DNA of 64,000 bases from Corynebacterium pseudopelargi (GTDB lineage: Bacteria > Actinomycetota > Actinomycetes > Mycobacteriales > Mycobacteriaceae). The notes beneath the pieces are model-generated. The model worked only from the letters and a program-made list of their open reading frames with translations. It had not been told where the DNA came from and did not search any database. Every line of letters begins with the position of its first letter. Positions within the stretch are counted from its first letter, which is position 1. This document shows, piece after piece, positions 26,873-34,719 of the stretch. The stretch is taken from NCBI RefSeq assembly GCF_003814005.1, contig NZ_CP033898.1, forward strand, positions 2,108,001-2,172,000, in the 5' to 3' direction. The position numbers and the translations under genes are program-made.

Positions 26873-27700
26873 GTGAGCAAATCATCATCAGGAATTTTCA
26901 AAGTCGTGTTAAGCATCCTCGCGGTGCTGCTCATTGTGCTCATTGGCAGCGAATTTGGCGCCCGCTGGTATGTGACCAAGCAAATCCGCGATGAAGTTGG
27001 ACAAAGTGCCGATGGGCGCGAAGCAGAAGTATCGCTCGGGTCCTCGCCGCTGCTGCTGGGCATGCTGCAAAAAGACGTCAAAGAGGTAGAGATCACTACC
27101 CCGGATACCGTCAAGATTGAGCGGCCTGCTGACCCCAACGCCGTGCCCAGCATCTCCGGCACACCAGATGCGCACATCATGATCGACCACCTCGATATCA
27201 GCGACCCCGATCACCTCATTGCCCAACAGCTGCAATTAACCACCCAGCTCAGCAATGAATTCCTCCTCGCCAACCTGCAGATCTACCTCGACGGCGCCCT
27301 ACCCCAAGAACCAGCACCCGATGCCAACCTGCTGGAATCGCTCGCAGGCAAACTCCTGCAAAACACCGTGAGCATCACCGACGTACAGTCGCACCCCCAA
27401 AACGGCACCATGGAAGTAGAAGTAAGCAACGGGGCAGCAAGCGTAGAGCTTGAACCACGAGTCAAAGATGGCCAGCTCACCTTCGTGGCAAAGAACACCT
27501 CGGTTCTTGGATTCAGCCTCCCATCGAGCGTGTCCGATGCCCTAACCCAAGCCTTTAAACAAGCCGCAGGCAGCATCGACGTTGGCCTGGAATTCAAGGG
27601 CATCAAGGTGCTCGACAACGGCATGGAAGTAGAGCTCGAAGGCCACAATATCGACCTCAATGAGCTATCCGCCGAAAATAACTTCGGGCCTTCTGCCTAA
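26873..27700 (+). CDS. DUF2993 (LmeA-like) lipid-binding exported protein
   Basis: The product is 275 residues from the GTG at 26873 (VSKSSSGIFKVV). One N-terminal membrane helix or uncleaved signal (about 8-28) is followed by a long domain with repeated ISD/VEV strands, characteristic of DUF2993. LmeA of mycobacteria belongs to this family, binds phosphoinositides and affects lipomannan elongation, so a role in envelope glycolipid assembly is plausible. The longest frame starts at 26756 inside the previous gene, but the added 39 residues lack any membrane or signal logic. It converges on the DeoC-like gene with an 8-bp gap. Confidence 0.85.
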   Translation: MSKSSSGIFKVVLSILAVLLIVLIGSEFGARWYVTKQIRDEVGQSADGREAEVSLGSSPLLLGMLQKDVKEVEITTPDTVKIERPADPNAVPSISGTPDAHIMIDHLDISDPDHLIAQQLQLTTQLSNEFLLANLQIYLDGALPQEPAPDANLLESLAGKLLQNTVSITDVQSHPQNGTMEVEVSNGAASVELEPRVKDGQLTFVAKNTSVLGFSLPSSVSDALTQAFKQAAGSIDVGLEFKGIKVLDNGMEVELEGHNIDLNELSAENNFGPSA

Positions 27701-27708
27701 GCTGCTAG

Positions 27709-28449
27709 CTATATATCTAGAAGATGGGTGATCCAAAGCCCCGTAGCCCCCGCCTCAACCACGGCGGGGGCTTGCTCATTGCTACACACCGCCATCACCG
27801 GCACGCGGCTGTGCTGGCTTAAGTGCCAAACACCCTCAGCAGCACTCTCATGCGGCCCGGCAATAATTGCGTCAATGCCCACAGGGCCAAGCTGCCTGGC
27901 GGCCCAAGCAAGCTGCTGGGCATCAAAGATGGTGGTGTCTACAAAGACCGCGAGCTGCGCCGGATGCGGGACGGCTTCGCGTATGGACGCGACCTCACTA
28001 ATGAAGCCCGTGGAGTTCATGACGGCGATATTGGCGTATTCGGGCACCACGGCCACCATACTGGCGCCTTCTTGGACGGCGAGGCGCGCTTCTGAGGCTT
28101 TGATGAGGCGGTGGTGCTGGCCGCTGGGGTATCCGGCCACGCTGGCAACACTCACTCTTCTAGGTAAATCCTGGGGCGTTTGTGGCTGTTGTTGCCAGCC
28201 GGGTTCGGTGTGGGCGCCTGGCTCGGTGTGGGCGCCTGGCGCTGCTTGCCAGCTTTGTCCGGCCTGCTGGAACTGCTGACCTTCTTGAACCTGCGAGGCC
28301 TCCTGGCCCTGCTCTGCCGGCAGGGCGCGCAGCAGGTTCGGTGGCACCACTACCCCAATGCCTTGGGCTGCGGCGTTCTGGCATGCCTGACGCACGCTTT
28401 CAAAGCTCGCTGTGGGCTCAAGCAGGACGGCGCTAATGGGAATGTCCAC
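27709..28449 (-). CDS. DeoC/aldolase-fold protein lacking the catalytic residues
   Basis: The 246-residue protein aligns in outline with deoxyribose-phosphate aldolase. VSVASVAGYPSG and a helix rich in Glu/Ala follow the expected order, and DTTIFDAQQLAWAARQLG and GATGLWITHL come later. The three key residues of the E. coli enzyme are absent by my alignment: Asp102 falls in SMVAVV, the Schiff-base Lys167 in DAIIAGPHES, and Lys201 in VPVMAVCSNE. A Gln-rich insert (about 46-95) with a duplicated GAHTEP interrupts the N-terminal part. Aldolase activity is therefore unlikely. It follows DUF445 and DUF2516 genes by 13 bp and is probably in their operon. Confidence 0.65.
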   Translation of the reverse strand: MDIPISAVLLEPTASFESVRQACQNAAAQGIGVVVPPNLLRALPAEQGQEASQVQEGQQFQQAGQSWQAAPGAHTEPGAHTEPGWQQQPQTPQDLPRRVSVASVAGYPSGQHHRLIKASEARLAVQEGASMVAVVPEYANIAVMNSTGFISEVASIREAVPHPAQLAVFVDTTIFDAQQLAWAARQLGPVGIDAIIAGPHESAAEGVWHLSQHSRVPVMAVCSNEQAPAVVEAGATGLWITHLLDI

Positions 28450-28462
28450 TTATGCCTCGGGT

Positions 28463-28759
28463 TTACCAGCCGTAGGTGCCGTCGAGGATGTTTTTGATTT
28501 GCGGGCGCACATCGAACCAGTACAGGCCGATGATCACGATGCCGATCCAGGAGAGGAAGGGGATGGGCAGTAGCTGTACTGCGGCTGAACCTGCCAGCAG
28601 TGCTACCCACACCCACTTATCTTGGCGGTCGGCCACCTGGAAGGCGTCGCCGCGGGTAGAAGCGCTGAGCACTGCACCAATGGCTCCGGCTGCCACGATC
28701 AGCAGCTTGAAAATGAGGATGGCGTAGCGCAGCAGCATGTAAATAGAGGCAATAGTCAT
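28463..28759 (-). CDS. DUF2516 membrane protein
   Basis: The product is 98 residues from the ATG at 28759, with GAAAGAA upstream. Three hydrophobic segments (about 10-30, 50-68 and 69-82) and the ending WFDVRPQIKNILDGTYGW match the actinobacterial DUF2516 family (Rv0476-like). Function is unknown. It starts 16 bp after the DUF445 stop codon and ends 13 bp before the DeoC-like gene. Confidence 0.8.
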   Translation of the reverse strand: MTIASIYMLLRYAILIFKLLIVAAGAIGAVLSASTRGDAFQVADRQDKWVWVALLAGSAAVQLLPIPFLSWIGIVIIGLYWFDVRPQIKNILDGTYGW

Positions 28760-28775
28760 AGGGTTCTTTCGGTTT

Positions 28776-30086
28776 TTATACGCCAAACAAGAGGTAGGAC
28801 ACAGTGTAAATGGCTAAGCCTGCAATCGCACCAACGACCGTGCCGTTGAGCCTGATGTACTGGAGGTCTTTGCCTACCATGAGTTCGATTTTGTCGGCTG
28901 CCTCATCGGCATCCCAGCGCTCGATTGTCTCGGAGATAATCGAGGTGACTTCCTCGGCATAATTATCAGCTAAGAAGGCCGCGGCTTTGGTGATGCGTCG
29001 ATCCAGCGCGTTGCGCACATCGGCATCCTCGTGGAGTCGGTGGCCCCATTCCAAGGAAAGCTCTCGGGTTTTTTGGCGCAGGATCGAGTGGGGATCCTCG
29101 GCGGTGTCGATGATGGTGGCGGAGGCTTTGTCCCAAAGGGTCGCTGCAATATTTTGCATCGGCTCGCTGGCCATCACGTCGTGTTTGATTTCCTCCACCT
29201 TGGCAATCATGGCGGGATCGTGCTGAAGGTCCTCGGAGAATTGGTGCAGGAAGCGTCGAATAGCTTGGCGCGCCTCATGGTCTTTATCGCGATCAACGGC
29301 GGCCGTCCACTGGATGAGCTCGCGGTACACTCTGTCGCCTACCAGCTCATTAACAAACTTCGGTGCCCAGCTCGGGGCACGCTCATCGAGGAGGCGCACG
29401 ATCAGCGCCTCGGAGCCCAGCGCCTTGACGTGCAGCCAATGCACGAGCTGATCCACCACGGGCTCCACCTGGCCGCCCTGAATCAGATCTTCCAACAACT
29501 TGCCCACGGGAGGACCCCACGCTGGCTCTTTCAGCTTGTCGACGACCGCCGTGCGGATCACCGCCTCAGCATCATCGGGATCTAAGGCCCGCACCACCCG
29601 CGCGGTGAACTTGCCTACCTCTTTGGAAACCCGATCGGCGTTTTCGGGCTTAACCAGCCAATTAGCAATGTGTGTAGGCAGGTTCGCGCTTTGGATCTTT
29701 TGGGTAATTAGCGTGGCGTTGAGGAAGTTCTCTGCCACAAAATCACTCAGCGCTTCACCCACTTGATCCTTCTTGCGCTTCACAATCGCCGTGTGCGGGA
29801 TTTTCAGCCCGAGGGGATAGCGAAACAGCGCGGTAACGGCAAACCAGTCTGCCAAGCCGCCCACCATGCCGGCCTCCGCGGCGGCGCGAACAAAGCCGAC
29901 CCACGCAGGGGTTGGATCTGTGGCGGCTGTGTACCACTGGCAGCTAAGAAAGATCACTGCTGCAACACCCAACAAGCTGGTGGCAAAGAGTTTGTGGTTG
30001 CGCAGTGTTTTGCGGCGCGCTGCTTCATCTTCAGGTGAAGGCCCTGGGACCGCGAGACGTTCTTGGCTAGCTTGCATGCGGCTCAT
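28776..30086 (-). CDS. DUF445 membrane protein
   Basis: The product is 436 residues from the ATG at 30086. A membrane helix near residues 34-51 is followed by AEAGMVGGLADWFAVTALFRYPLG, the family signature of DUF445 (YjiN/YheB-like). The long helical middle resembles extended repeats, and a C-terminal helix (about 415-434) closes it. DUF445 proteins are membrane-anchored, with roles that remain poorly defined. It is the first gene of an apparent three-gene unit with DUF2516 and the DeoC-like protein. The frame opens 10 codons earlier, but neither start has a strong ribosome-binding site. Confidence 0.85.
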   Translation of the reverse strand: MSRMQASQERLAVPGPSPEDEAARRKTLRNHKLFATSLLGVAAVIFLSCQWYTAATDPTPAWVGFVRAAAEAGMVGGLADWFAVTALFRYPLGLKIPHTAIVKRKKDQVGEALSDFVAENFLNATLITQKIQSANLPTHIANWLVKPENADRVSKEVGKFTARVVRALDPDDAEAVIRTAVVDKLKEPAWGPPVGKLLEDLIQGGQVEPVVDQLVHWLHVKALGSEALIVRLLDERAPSWAPKFVNELVGDRVYRELIQWTAAVDRDKDHEARQAIRRFLHQFSEDLQHDPAMIAKVEEIKHDVMASEPMQNIAATLWDKASATIIDTAEDPHSILRQKTRELSLEWGHRLHEDADVRNALDRRITKAAAFLADNYAEEVTSIISETIERWDADEAADKIELMVGKDLQYIRLNGTVVGAIAGLAIYTVSYLLFGV

Positions 30087-30153
30087 TATTGCGCAACCCA
30101 GGCCCGCATACCGCATTGAGGTAGCAGCACTTGAGCAAATGCGGGCAGAAGAA

Positions 30154-30180
30154 AAGCGCCCACGGTAGTGGTGGGCGCTT
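30154..30180 (-). terminator. Intrinsic terminator after the small membrane gene
   Basis: AAGCGCCCAC pairs with GTGGGCGCTT around a 7-base loop. On the minus strand it is followed by TTCTTC after a run of T. It lies 25 bp after the stop codon of the membrane gene at 30205. Confidence 0.8.
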
Positions 30181-30204
30181 GAAAAGCGAAAGCTGCGGTC
30201 TGAA

Positions 30205-30552
30205 TTAGTTGATGCGACCGGTTTCTGCGCGGTACTTGCGGTAATCGCGACGGCCGTAGTGGATCAGGCCAAAGCCACCGACGATGCATACACCTGCAAT
30301 CACAGCGCCGATCAGGGCGTAGGTTGCCCAGTGTTCCTGGGAACCAACAGACTGAGCGCCGAAGCCGAACACCAGGGTGCCGAGGCCAGCCAGGGCGGTG
30401 AGAACCAGACCCATGCCAAGCCAGGTGGAGGTCTTTTGCAGCGAAGAGTGCGGTGCGTAGTAGCTGACCGGGTCGTAGCCGTCGATGTAGTTCATGCGAC
30501 CTTCAAAGACGGGGTAGCCCTCGGACTTCGTAGCCTTTACAGAGTCAGACAT
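30205..30552 (-). CDS. Two-helix membrane protein beside the sdh operon
   Basis: The 115-residue protein has a polar N-terminus (MSDSVKATKSEGYPVFEGRM), two membrane helices (about 43-65 and 76-98) and a basic tail. A similar small membrane gene sits next to sdhCAB in C. glutamicum (cg0448, from memory). It is separated from sdhB by a strong terminator and about 250 bp, so it has its own promoter. Function is unknown. Confidence 0.75.
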   Translation of the reverse strand: MSDSVKATKSEGYPVFEGRMNYIDGYDPVSYYAPHSSLQKTSTWLGMGLVLTALAGLGTLVFGFGAQSVGSQEHWATYALIGAVIAGVCIVGGFGLIHYGRRDYRKYRAETGRIN

Positions 30553-30753
30553 TGTGGTGTTGGCCCTTTCTTCCTTTTGCCTTCGCTTTGCCCGGCGAGC
30601 AGGTGCTCTGCGGCGAGCGCTATGCGTTATGTAGGTGCAAGTTTAGCCGTGGTGCGCTGCCCCACGCGATCCTCAAGGGAGTCACTGTTCTCACACTAGC
30701 CACAAATAGGGGGAAGGGGTTGATTGTTTTCAATCCTTTGGTTGATAACGCCG

Positions 30754-30780
30754 AACCCCCGCCTCAAAGAGGCGGGGGTT
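30754..30780. terminator. Terminator of the sdhCAB operon
   Basis: A perfect 12-bp stem AACCCCCGCCTC / GAGGCGGGGGTT with an AAA loop lies 23 bp after the sdhB stop codon. The T-run is short on both strands, but the stem is very stable. Confidence 0.8.
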
Positions 30781-30803
30781 AAGCGTGGAGGTGGGCTGAA
30801 GAA

Positions 30804-31553
30804 CTAGTCGTCCTTCGCGCGGAAGGCAGCGCGTGCGCGCTCCTTATTCACTGCGGCCACCGCGGTCAGCGGGATACCGGCAGGGCACACATCGGCGCAC
30901 TCACCGTAGAGGGAGCAGTGGCCGAAGTTGGTCTCAAGCTCATCAACCATCTTGCGTGCACGCTTGCCACGCTCTTCCTTGCCAAGCGGCATGAGGGAGA
31001 GGTGCTTGAGCTTCGCACCGGTAAACAGGTGTGCTGCACCATTGGGGCAGGCTGCCACACAGGCACCACAGCCGATACATGCGGCGTGGTCAAGTGCGAG
31101 CTCTGCGGTTTGGTGGTTGAGGTGCAGGGTGTCGGCATCGGGTGCGGTGCCGGCGTTGACGGTGACGTAACCACCCTGCTGCATCACGCGGTCAAGGGCG
31201 GAGCGGTCAACGACCATGTCCTTGATCACGGGGTAGGCAGCGGAGCGGAAAGGCTCAATCTTGAGCGTCTCACCGTCTTTAACGTTGAGCAGGCGCTGCT
31301 GGCAGGCGGGCTGGTTTTGCTCGCGGCCGTGGGGGCGACCATTGACCAACAGACCACAGGTGCCGCAAATGCCTTCGCGGCAGTCGGAAGCAAAGGCGAA
31401 GGGTTCCTTGCCCTGCTCGATGAGGTTGCTGTTGACGTGGTCCAGCAGCTCCAGGATGGACATCTGAGGGACTGCATCGGGAACGTCGACCGATTCGAAG
31501 TGGCCCTCGCTGTACGGTCCGGCTTGGCGCCAGATTTCGAGATGGAGTTTCAT
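30804..31553 (-). CDS. sdhB: Succinate dehydrogenase iron-sulfur subunit
   Basis: This subunit passes electrons from the SdhA flavin to the membrane subunit. The [2Fe-2S] site is CREGICGTCGLLVNG with a distal Cys in QPACQQR. The clusters nearer the membrane use CIGCGACVAACPNG and CSLYGECADVCPAGIP. It is 249 residues. The ATG overlaps the sdhA stop codon by one base (TAATG), so they are coupled. It belongs to the menaquinone-linked succinate dehydrogenase type usual in corynebacteria. Confidence 0.97.
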   Translation of the reverse strand: MKLHLEIWRQAGPYSEGHFESVDVPDAVPQMSILELLDHVNSNLIEQGKEPFAFASDCREGICGTCGLLVNGRPHGREQNQPACQQRLLNVKDGETLKIEPFRSAAYPVIKDMVVDRSALDRVMQQGGYVTVNAGTAPDADTLHLNHQTAELALDHAACIGCGACVAACPNGAAHLFTGAKLKHLSLMPLGKEERGKRARKMVDELETNFGHCSLYGECADVCPAGIPLTAVAAVNKERARAAFRAKDD

Positions 31554-33568
31554 TACTTGTAGTTCCTTGTCATCAGCGGGATCGATTCGAAGGTGAGCGG
31601 CTCGGCGTGGCGAATGAACTCGCCCTCAGCCTGGCCAGGCTCCCATGCGGACACGAAGCACCAGTTCTCGTCGTCACGCTCAGCCTCGCCCTCAGGGGAG
31701 AGGTGATCGTCGCGGAAGTGTGCACCACAGGACTCGTCGCGGTCCAGTGCGTCAACGCACATCAGCTCGCCCAAGTCGATGTAGTCGGCTACGCGCTGAG
31801 CGTATTCGAGCACCTGGTTCATTTCTTCTTGCTTGCCGGTGACGCGAACATTGGCCCAGAAGTCGCGGCGCAGTGCGCGGATCTTCTCAATGCCGCTCTT
31901 GAGGTCCTCGACATTACGAGCCACACCACAGGAGTAGTACAGGATCTCGCCGAGCTGGCGGTGGTAGTACTCAGGGCCGTGGGGGTCGGTGCCGTTGACG
32001 CTCATCAGGCGGTCAATACGAGCCTGTGCGCGCTGCAGTGCCTCAGCAACCTCAGGCGCATCTTCGCCGAGGCGCTCCTCGCCAAGGTGGTTGGCCAGGT
32101 AGTGCGGGATGGTGAACGGCAGGGTGAACCAGCCGTCAACCGATGCAGAAAGCAGCGAGTTAGCACCAAGGCGGTTAGCGCCGTGGTAGGTCCAGGAGCA
32201 CTCGCCTGCTGCGAACAGACCAGGAATCGAAGTCATCTCATCGAAGTCGGTCCACAGGCCACCCATGGTGAAGTGGCAGGTAGGCGCAATACGCATCGGC
32301 GTGGTGTAGGGGTCTTCACCGATGGCCTCTTCGTACATCTGGAAGAGGTTGGAGTAGCGCTCGCGGATGGTGTCTTGACCCAGACGCTCGATGGCGTCGC
32401 GGAAGTCAAGGTAAGCGGCGTTGTGCAGCGGTCCTACACCCAGACCCTTGTTGATCTGCTGGGAGATGGCGCGGGAAGCAACGTCGCGGGGCACCAGGTT
32501 GCCGAAGGCGGGGTAACGACGCTCCAGGAAGTAGTCGCGCTCCTCCTCGGGGATGGTGTTGGGGTCGCGATCGTCCTTCTCCTTGATTGGGGACCACACG
32601 CGGCCGTCGTTACGCAGCGACTCGGACATCAGAATCGTCTTCGACTGCCACTCGGAGTTCACCGGCAGGCCGGTTGGGTGGAACTGAATGAAGGAAGGCG
32701 AAGCGATGTATGCGCCCTGCTCGTAGGCACGCATCATGGCGCCAGCGTTGGAGTTCTTTGCCAACGTGGACATGTGGTACACGTTGCCGTAACCGCCGGT
32801 AGCCAGGATCACTGCGTGACCGGTATGCGCGGTGAGCTCACCGTTGATCAGGTTGCGCATGACCAGACCCTGGCAGCGCTTGTTATCGCCCTCGCCAGTA
32901 ACGATCAGGTCAACCATCTCGTTGTGGGTGAAGATCTCTACGGAACCTTCGTGGATCTGACGCTGCAGCGAAGAAGCAGTGGAAAGCTGCAGCTGCTGGC
33001 CTGTCTGGCCACGGGTGTAGTAGGTACGAGAGACCTGCACACCACCGAAGGAACGGGTAGCAAGGGTGCCGCCGTATTCGCGAGCGAAGGGAGCGCCGAT
33101 GGCGTTCATGTGGTCGATCACGCGGACCGACTCAACAGCCAAGCGCCAGCAGTCGGACTCGCGGCAGCGGTAGTCGCCGCCCTTCACGGTGTCCTTTACG
33201 TGGCGGTATGCGCCATCGTTGTCCACCTTCTTGCCGCGGGCGGAGTTCACGCCACCCTGTGCAGCAATGGAGTGCGCACGACGCGGAGCATCGTGGTAGG
33301 TGAAGACCTTGACGTCGTAGCCGAGCTCGCCGAGTGCGGCGGCTGCGGCGCCACCGGAAAGGCCGGTGCCCACGACGAGCACGCGGAACTTACGACGGTT
33401 CAGCGGGGACACAAGGTTCATGTGGTTCTTGTGGTAATCCCACATTTCCTTGGTGGGAACACCCTTGGGCTCGGCGGAGTCGAGAACGCTACCGGGGCGC
33501 ACACCGGGTACGACCGATGCGGGCTGGTTGAACTCAGGGCGAGCTGTGGTTTGCATGTGATTGCTCAT
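31553..33568 (-). CDS. sdhA: Succinate dehydrogenase flavoprotein subunit
   Basis: This is the 671-residue catalytic subunit of complex II, oxidising succinate to fumarate in the TCA cycle. The FAD Rossmann motif is VLVVGTGLSGGAAAAALGELG. The covalent flavin site region is APRRAHSIAAQGGVNSARG, and HPTGLP with ANRLGANSLL belongs to the active-site and capping regions. It lies between sdhC and sdhB. A long opposite-strand frame of 655 codons mirrors it and is a shadow. Confidence 0.98.
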   Translation of the reverse strand: MSNHMQTTARPEFNQPASVVPGVRPGSVLDSAEPKGVPTKEMWDYHKNHMNLVSPLNRRKFRVLVVGTGLSGGAAAAALGELGYDVKVFTYHDAPRRAHSIAAQGGVNSARGKKVDNDGAYRHVKDTVKGGDYRCRESDCWRLAVESVRVIDHMNAIGAPFAREYGGTLATRSFGGVQVSRTYYTRGQTGQQLQLSTASSLQRQIHEGSVEIFTHNEMVDLIVTGEGDNKRCQGLVMRNLINGELTAHTGHAVILATGGYGNVYHMSTLAKNSNAGAMMRAYEQGAYIASPSFIQFHPTGLPVNSEWQSKTILMSESLRNDGRVWSPIKEKDDRDPNTIPEEERDYFLERRYPAFGNLVPRDVASRAISQQINKGLGVGPLHNAAYLDFRDAIERLGQDTIRERYSNLFQMYEEAIGEDPYTTPMRIAPTCHFTMGGLWTDFDEMTSIPGLFAAGECSWTYHGANRLGANSLLSASVDGWFTLPFTIPHYLANHLGEERLGEDAPEVAEALQRAQARIDRLMSVNGTDPHGPEYYHRQLGEILYYSCGVARNVEDLKSGIEKIRALRRDFWANVRVTGKQEEMNQVLEYAQRVADYIDLGELMCVDALDRDESCGAHFRDDHLSPEGEAERDDENWCFVSAWEPGQAEGEFIRHAEPLTFESIPLMTRNYK

Positions 33569-33589
33569 AGTTGAAAAACCTTTACGTCC

Positions 33590-34348
33590 TTAGCCGATCC
33601 AGCCCAAAGCGATGGACAGCGGAATGGCGATGTTGCCGATCAACACCACTGCAGGAAGCAGGTAGGCGATGAAGAGCATGACCGCGCGCCAGCGGCGACC
33701 GGTGATACCGAGGTCGCTGGTGGCGAGCCAGATGCCGTGGGTCAGGTGCAGGAACAGGGTGACCATGGCAATGATGTAGAAGATGGTCACAGGCCAGCGA
33801 GAGAAGCTGGCGATCATGTTGGCGTAGATCTCACCGTGAACAAACTGATCCGAAGCCGCTGGTGCCACACCTGCAGTGAGGTCGAGGATGTGGAAGATGA
33901 TGAAGGCCAGCAGCACCACGCCGGTCACCAGCATGGTCGAGGTGGTGAAGCTGTTCATGCCGCCCATGAGGTTGGTACGACGGAACTTGCCGCGGGACTT
34001 GTGCGAACGGCCGGTCAGGGCGAATGCACCGTAGATGTGCAGTGCCAGGCAGGCAAGCAGCACAATGCGGAAGATCCAGAGGAAAGCCTCGTGGGGGAAC
34101 AGCGGGTAGAACATGTTGCGCAGCCACTCGCCGTAAACGTCGATCGGATGCGTGCCGTCGTCATAGAACGGCAAGAAGACCTTCAGGTTGCCGGCCATGT
34201 GGAAGGCAACGAACAACGCGAAAATCAGGCCGGTTACGGCCATTGTGAGCTTGAGCGCCCACGTTGGATACTTTGGCCGCTCACGCAGCGGCTTTTCAGT
34301 GATTTTGCCGTGAGCAACTGCCTCACGGTCGATATTTTGTACAGTCAT
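33590..34348 (-). CDS. sdhC: Succinate dehydrogenase cytochrome b subunit
   Basis: The 252-residue subunit has five membrane helices (about 31-50, 83-103, 124-148, 173-193 and 220-245). Histidines in the helices (for example FVAFHMAGNL, LALHIYGAF and FIIFHILDL) fit the two-heme, single-subunit anchor of B-type succinate:menaquinone oxidoreductases. It is the first gene of sdhCAB and begins 371 bp from divergent ramB. Candidate GlxR and DtxR sites lie upstream. Confidence 0.95.
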   Translation of the reverse strand: MTVQNIDREAVAHGKITEKPLRERPKYPTWALKLTMAVTGLIFALFVAFHMAGNLKVFLPFYDDGTHPIDVYGEWLRNMFYPLFPHEAFLWIFRIVLLACLALHIYGAFALTGRSHKSRGKFRRTNLMGGMNSFTTSTMLVTGVVLLAFIIFHILDLTAGVAPAASDQFVHGEIYANMIASFSRWPVTIFYIIAMVTLFLHLTHGIWLATSDLGITGRRWRAVMLFIAYLLPAVVLIGNIAIPLSIALGWIG

Positions 34349-34413
34349 GGCACCTCCAGTGTCGTATTCACTTTAGAACGCTGGTGTCACCCTAAACCAC
34401 TTAGAATCCCTCG

Positions 34414-34429
34414 GGTGAGCCACCTCACA
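34414..34429. promoter_or_regulatory. GlxR-type (CRP/FNR) binding site upstream of sdhC
   Basis: GGTGAGCCACCTCACA fits the TGTGA-N6-TCACA consensus except for the first base. It lies 66 bp upstream of the sdhC start. GlxR is the cAMP-responsive regulator of corynebacteria and has been reported to control sdhCAB in C. glutamicum. The assignment is by motif only. Confidence 0.6.
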
Positions 34430-34459
34430 CGGCGCCAAAAACCTGCCCCACGCTGCAGT

Positions 34460-34478
34460 TTAGGGTTGCCTTAGCTAT
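34460..34478. promoter_or_regulatory. DtxR-like iron box upstream of sdhC
   Basis: TTAGGGTTGCCTTAGCTAT matches 13-14 of 19 positions of the DtxR consensus (TTAGGTTAGCCTAACCTAA). Its distance of about 112 bp from the sdhC start makes it either an upstream control site or a chance match. Succinate dehydrogenase is iron-rich and iron control of it is known in C. glutamicum through DtxR and RipA. Confidence 0.45.
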
Positions 34479-34659
34479 CTCGCCGCTGACATATTAAGCA
34501 AAACCCCTGCTCCACCGGCTCCGATTCTGAGACACTTTGAAGGCCGCCTTAATGGCCGGAAATACACCCTATTAAATACCGAATAGTTCGGTTTTAAGGA
34601 TTCCACCCATATGGGATCAATCGAAGGGATGACAGTTTTATGAAAGCAAAAGTGAAGAA

Positions 34660-34671
34660 TTGCAAAGTTTT
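34660..34671. promoter_or_regulatory. RamB binding site 1 upstream of ramB
   Basis: TTGCAAAGTTTT is the reverse complement of AAAACTTTGCAA, matching the RamB consensus (A/G)(A/G)AACTTTGCAAA. It lies 49 bp before the ramB start. RamB is known to repress its own gene in C. glutamicum. Confidence 0.7.
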
Positions 34672-34678
34672 GCCATAA

Positions 34679-34691
34679 GGAACTTTGCACA
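34679..34691. promoter_or_regulatory. RamB binding site 2 overlapping the ramB promoter
   Basis: GGAACTTTGCACA is a second RamB-type site, in the opposite orientation to site 1. It covers the likely -35 element of ramB, which fits autorepression. Confidence 0.65.
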
Positions 34692-34712
34692 GCCTCGCAC
34701 CTGACTTAAAGT
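34685..34712 (+). promoter_or_regulatory. Probable ramB promoter
   Basis: TTGCAC (34685-34690) and TAAAGT (34707-34712) are spaced by 16 bp. The -10 hexamer ends 7 bp before the ATG at 34720, so the transcript would be leaderless or nearly so. No ribosome-binding site is seen. Confidence 0.5.
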
Positions 34713-34719
34713 GTGATCC

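Noticed and set aside
30754..30780. Possible riboswitch or insertion-sequence end at the strong inverted repeat
   Set aside because: It is a plain hairpin after sdhB with no flanking duplication or transposase; a terminator explains it.
31607..33574. 655-codon plus-strand open frame
   Set aside because: It is an exact antisense shadow of sdhA, created by the GC-rich third positions, with no family features of its own.
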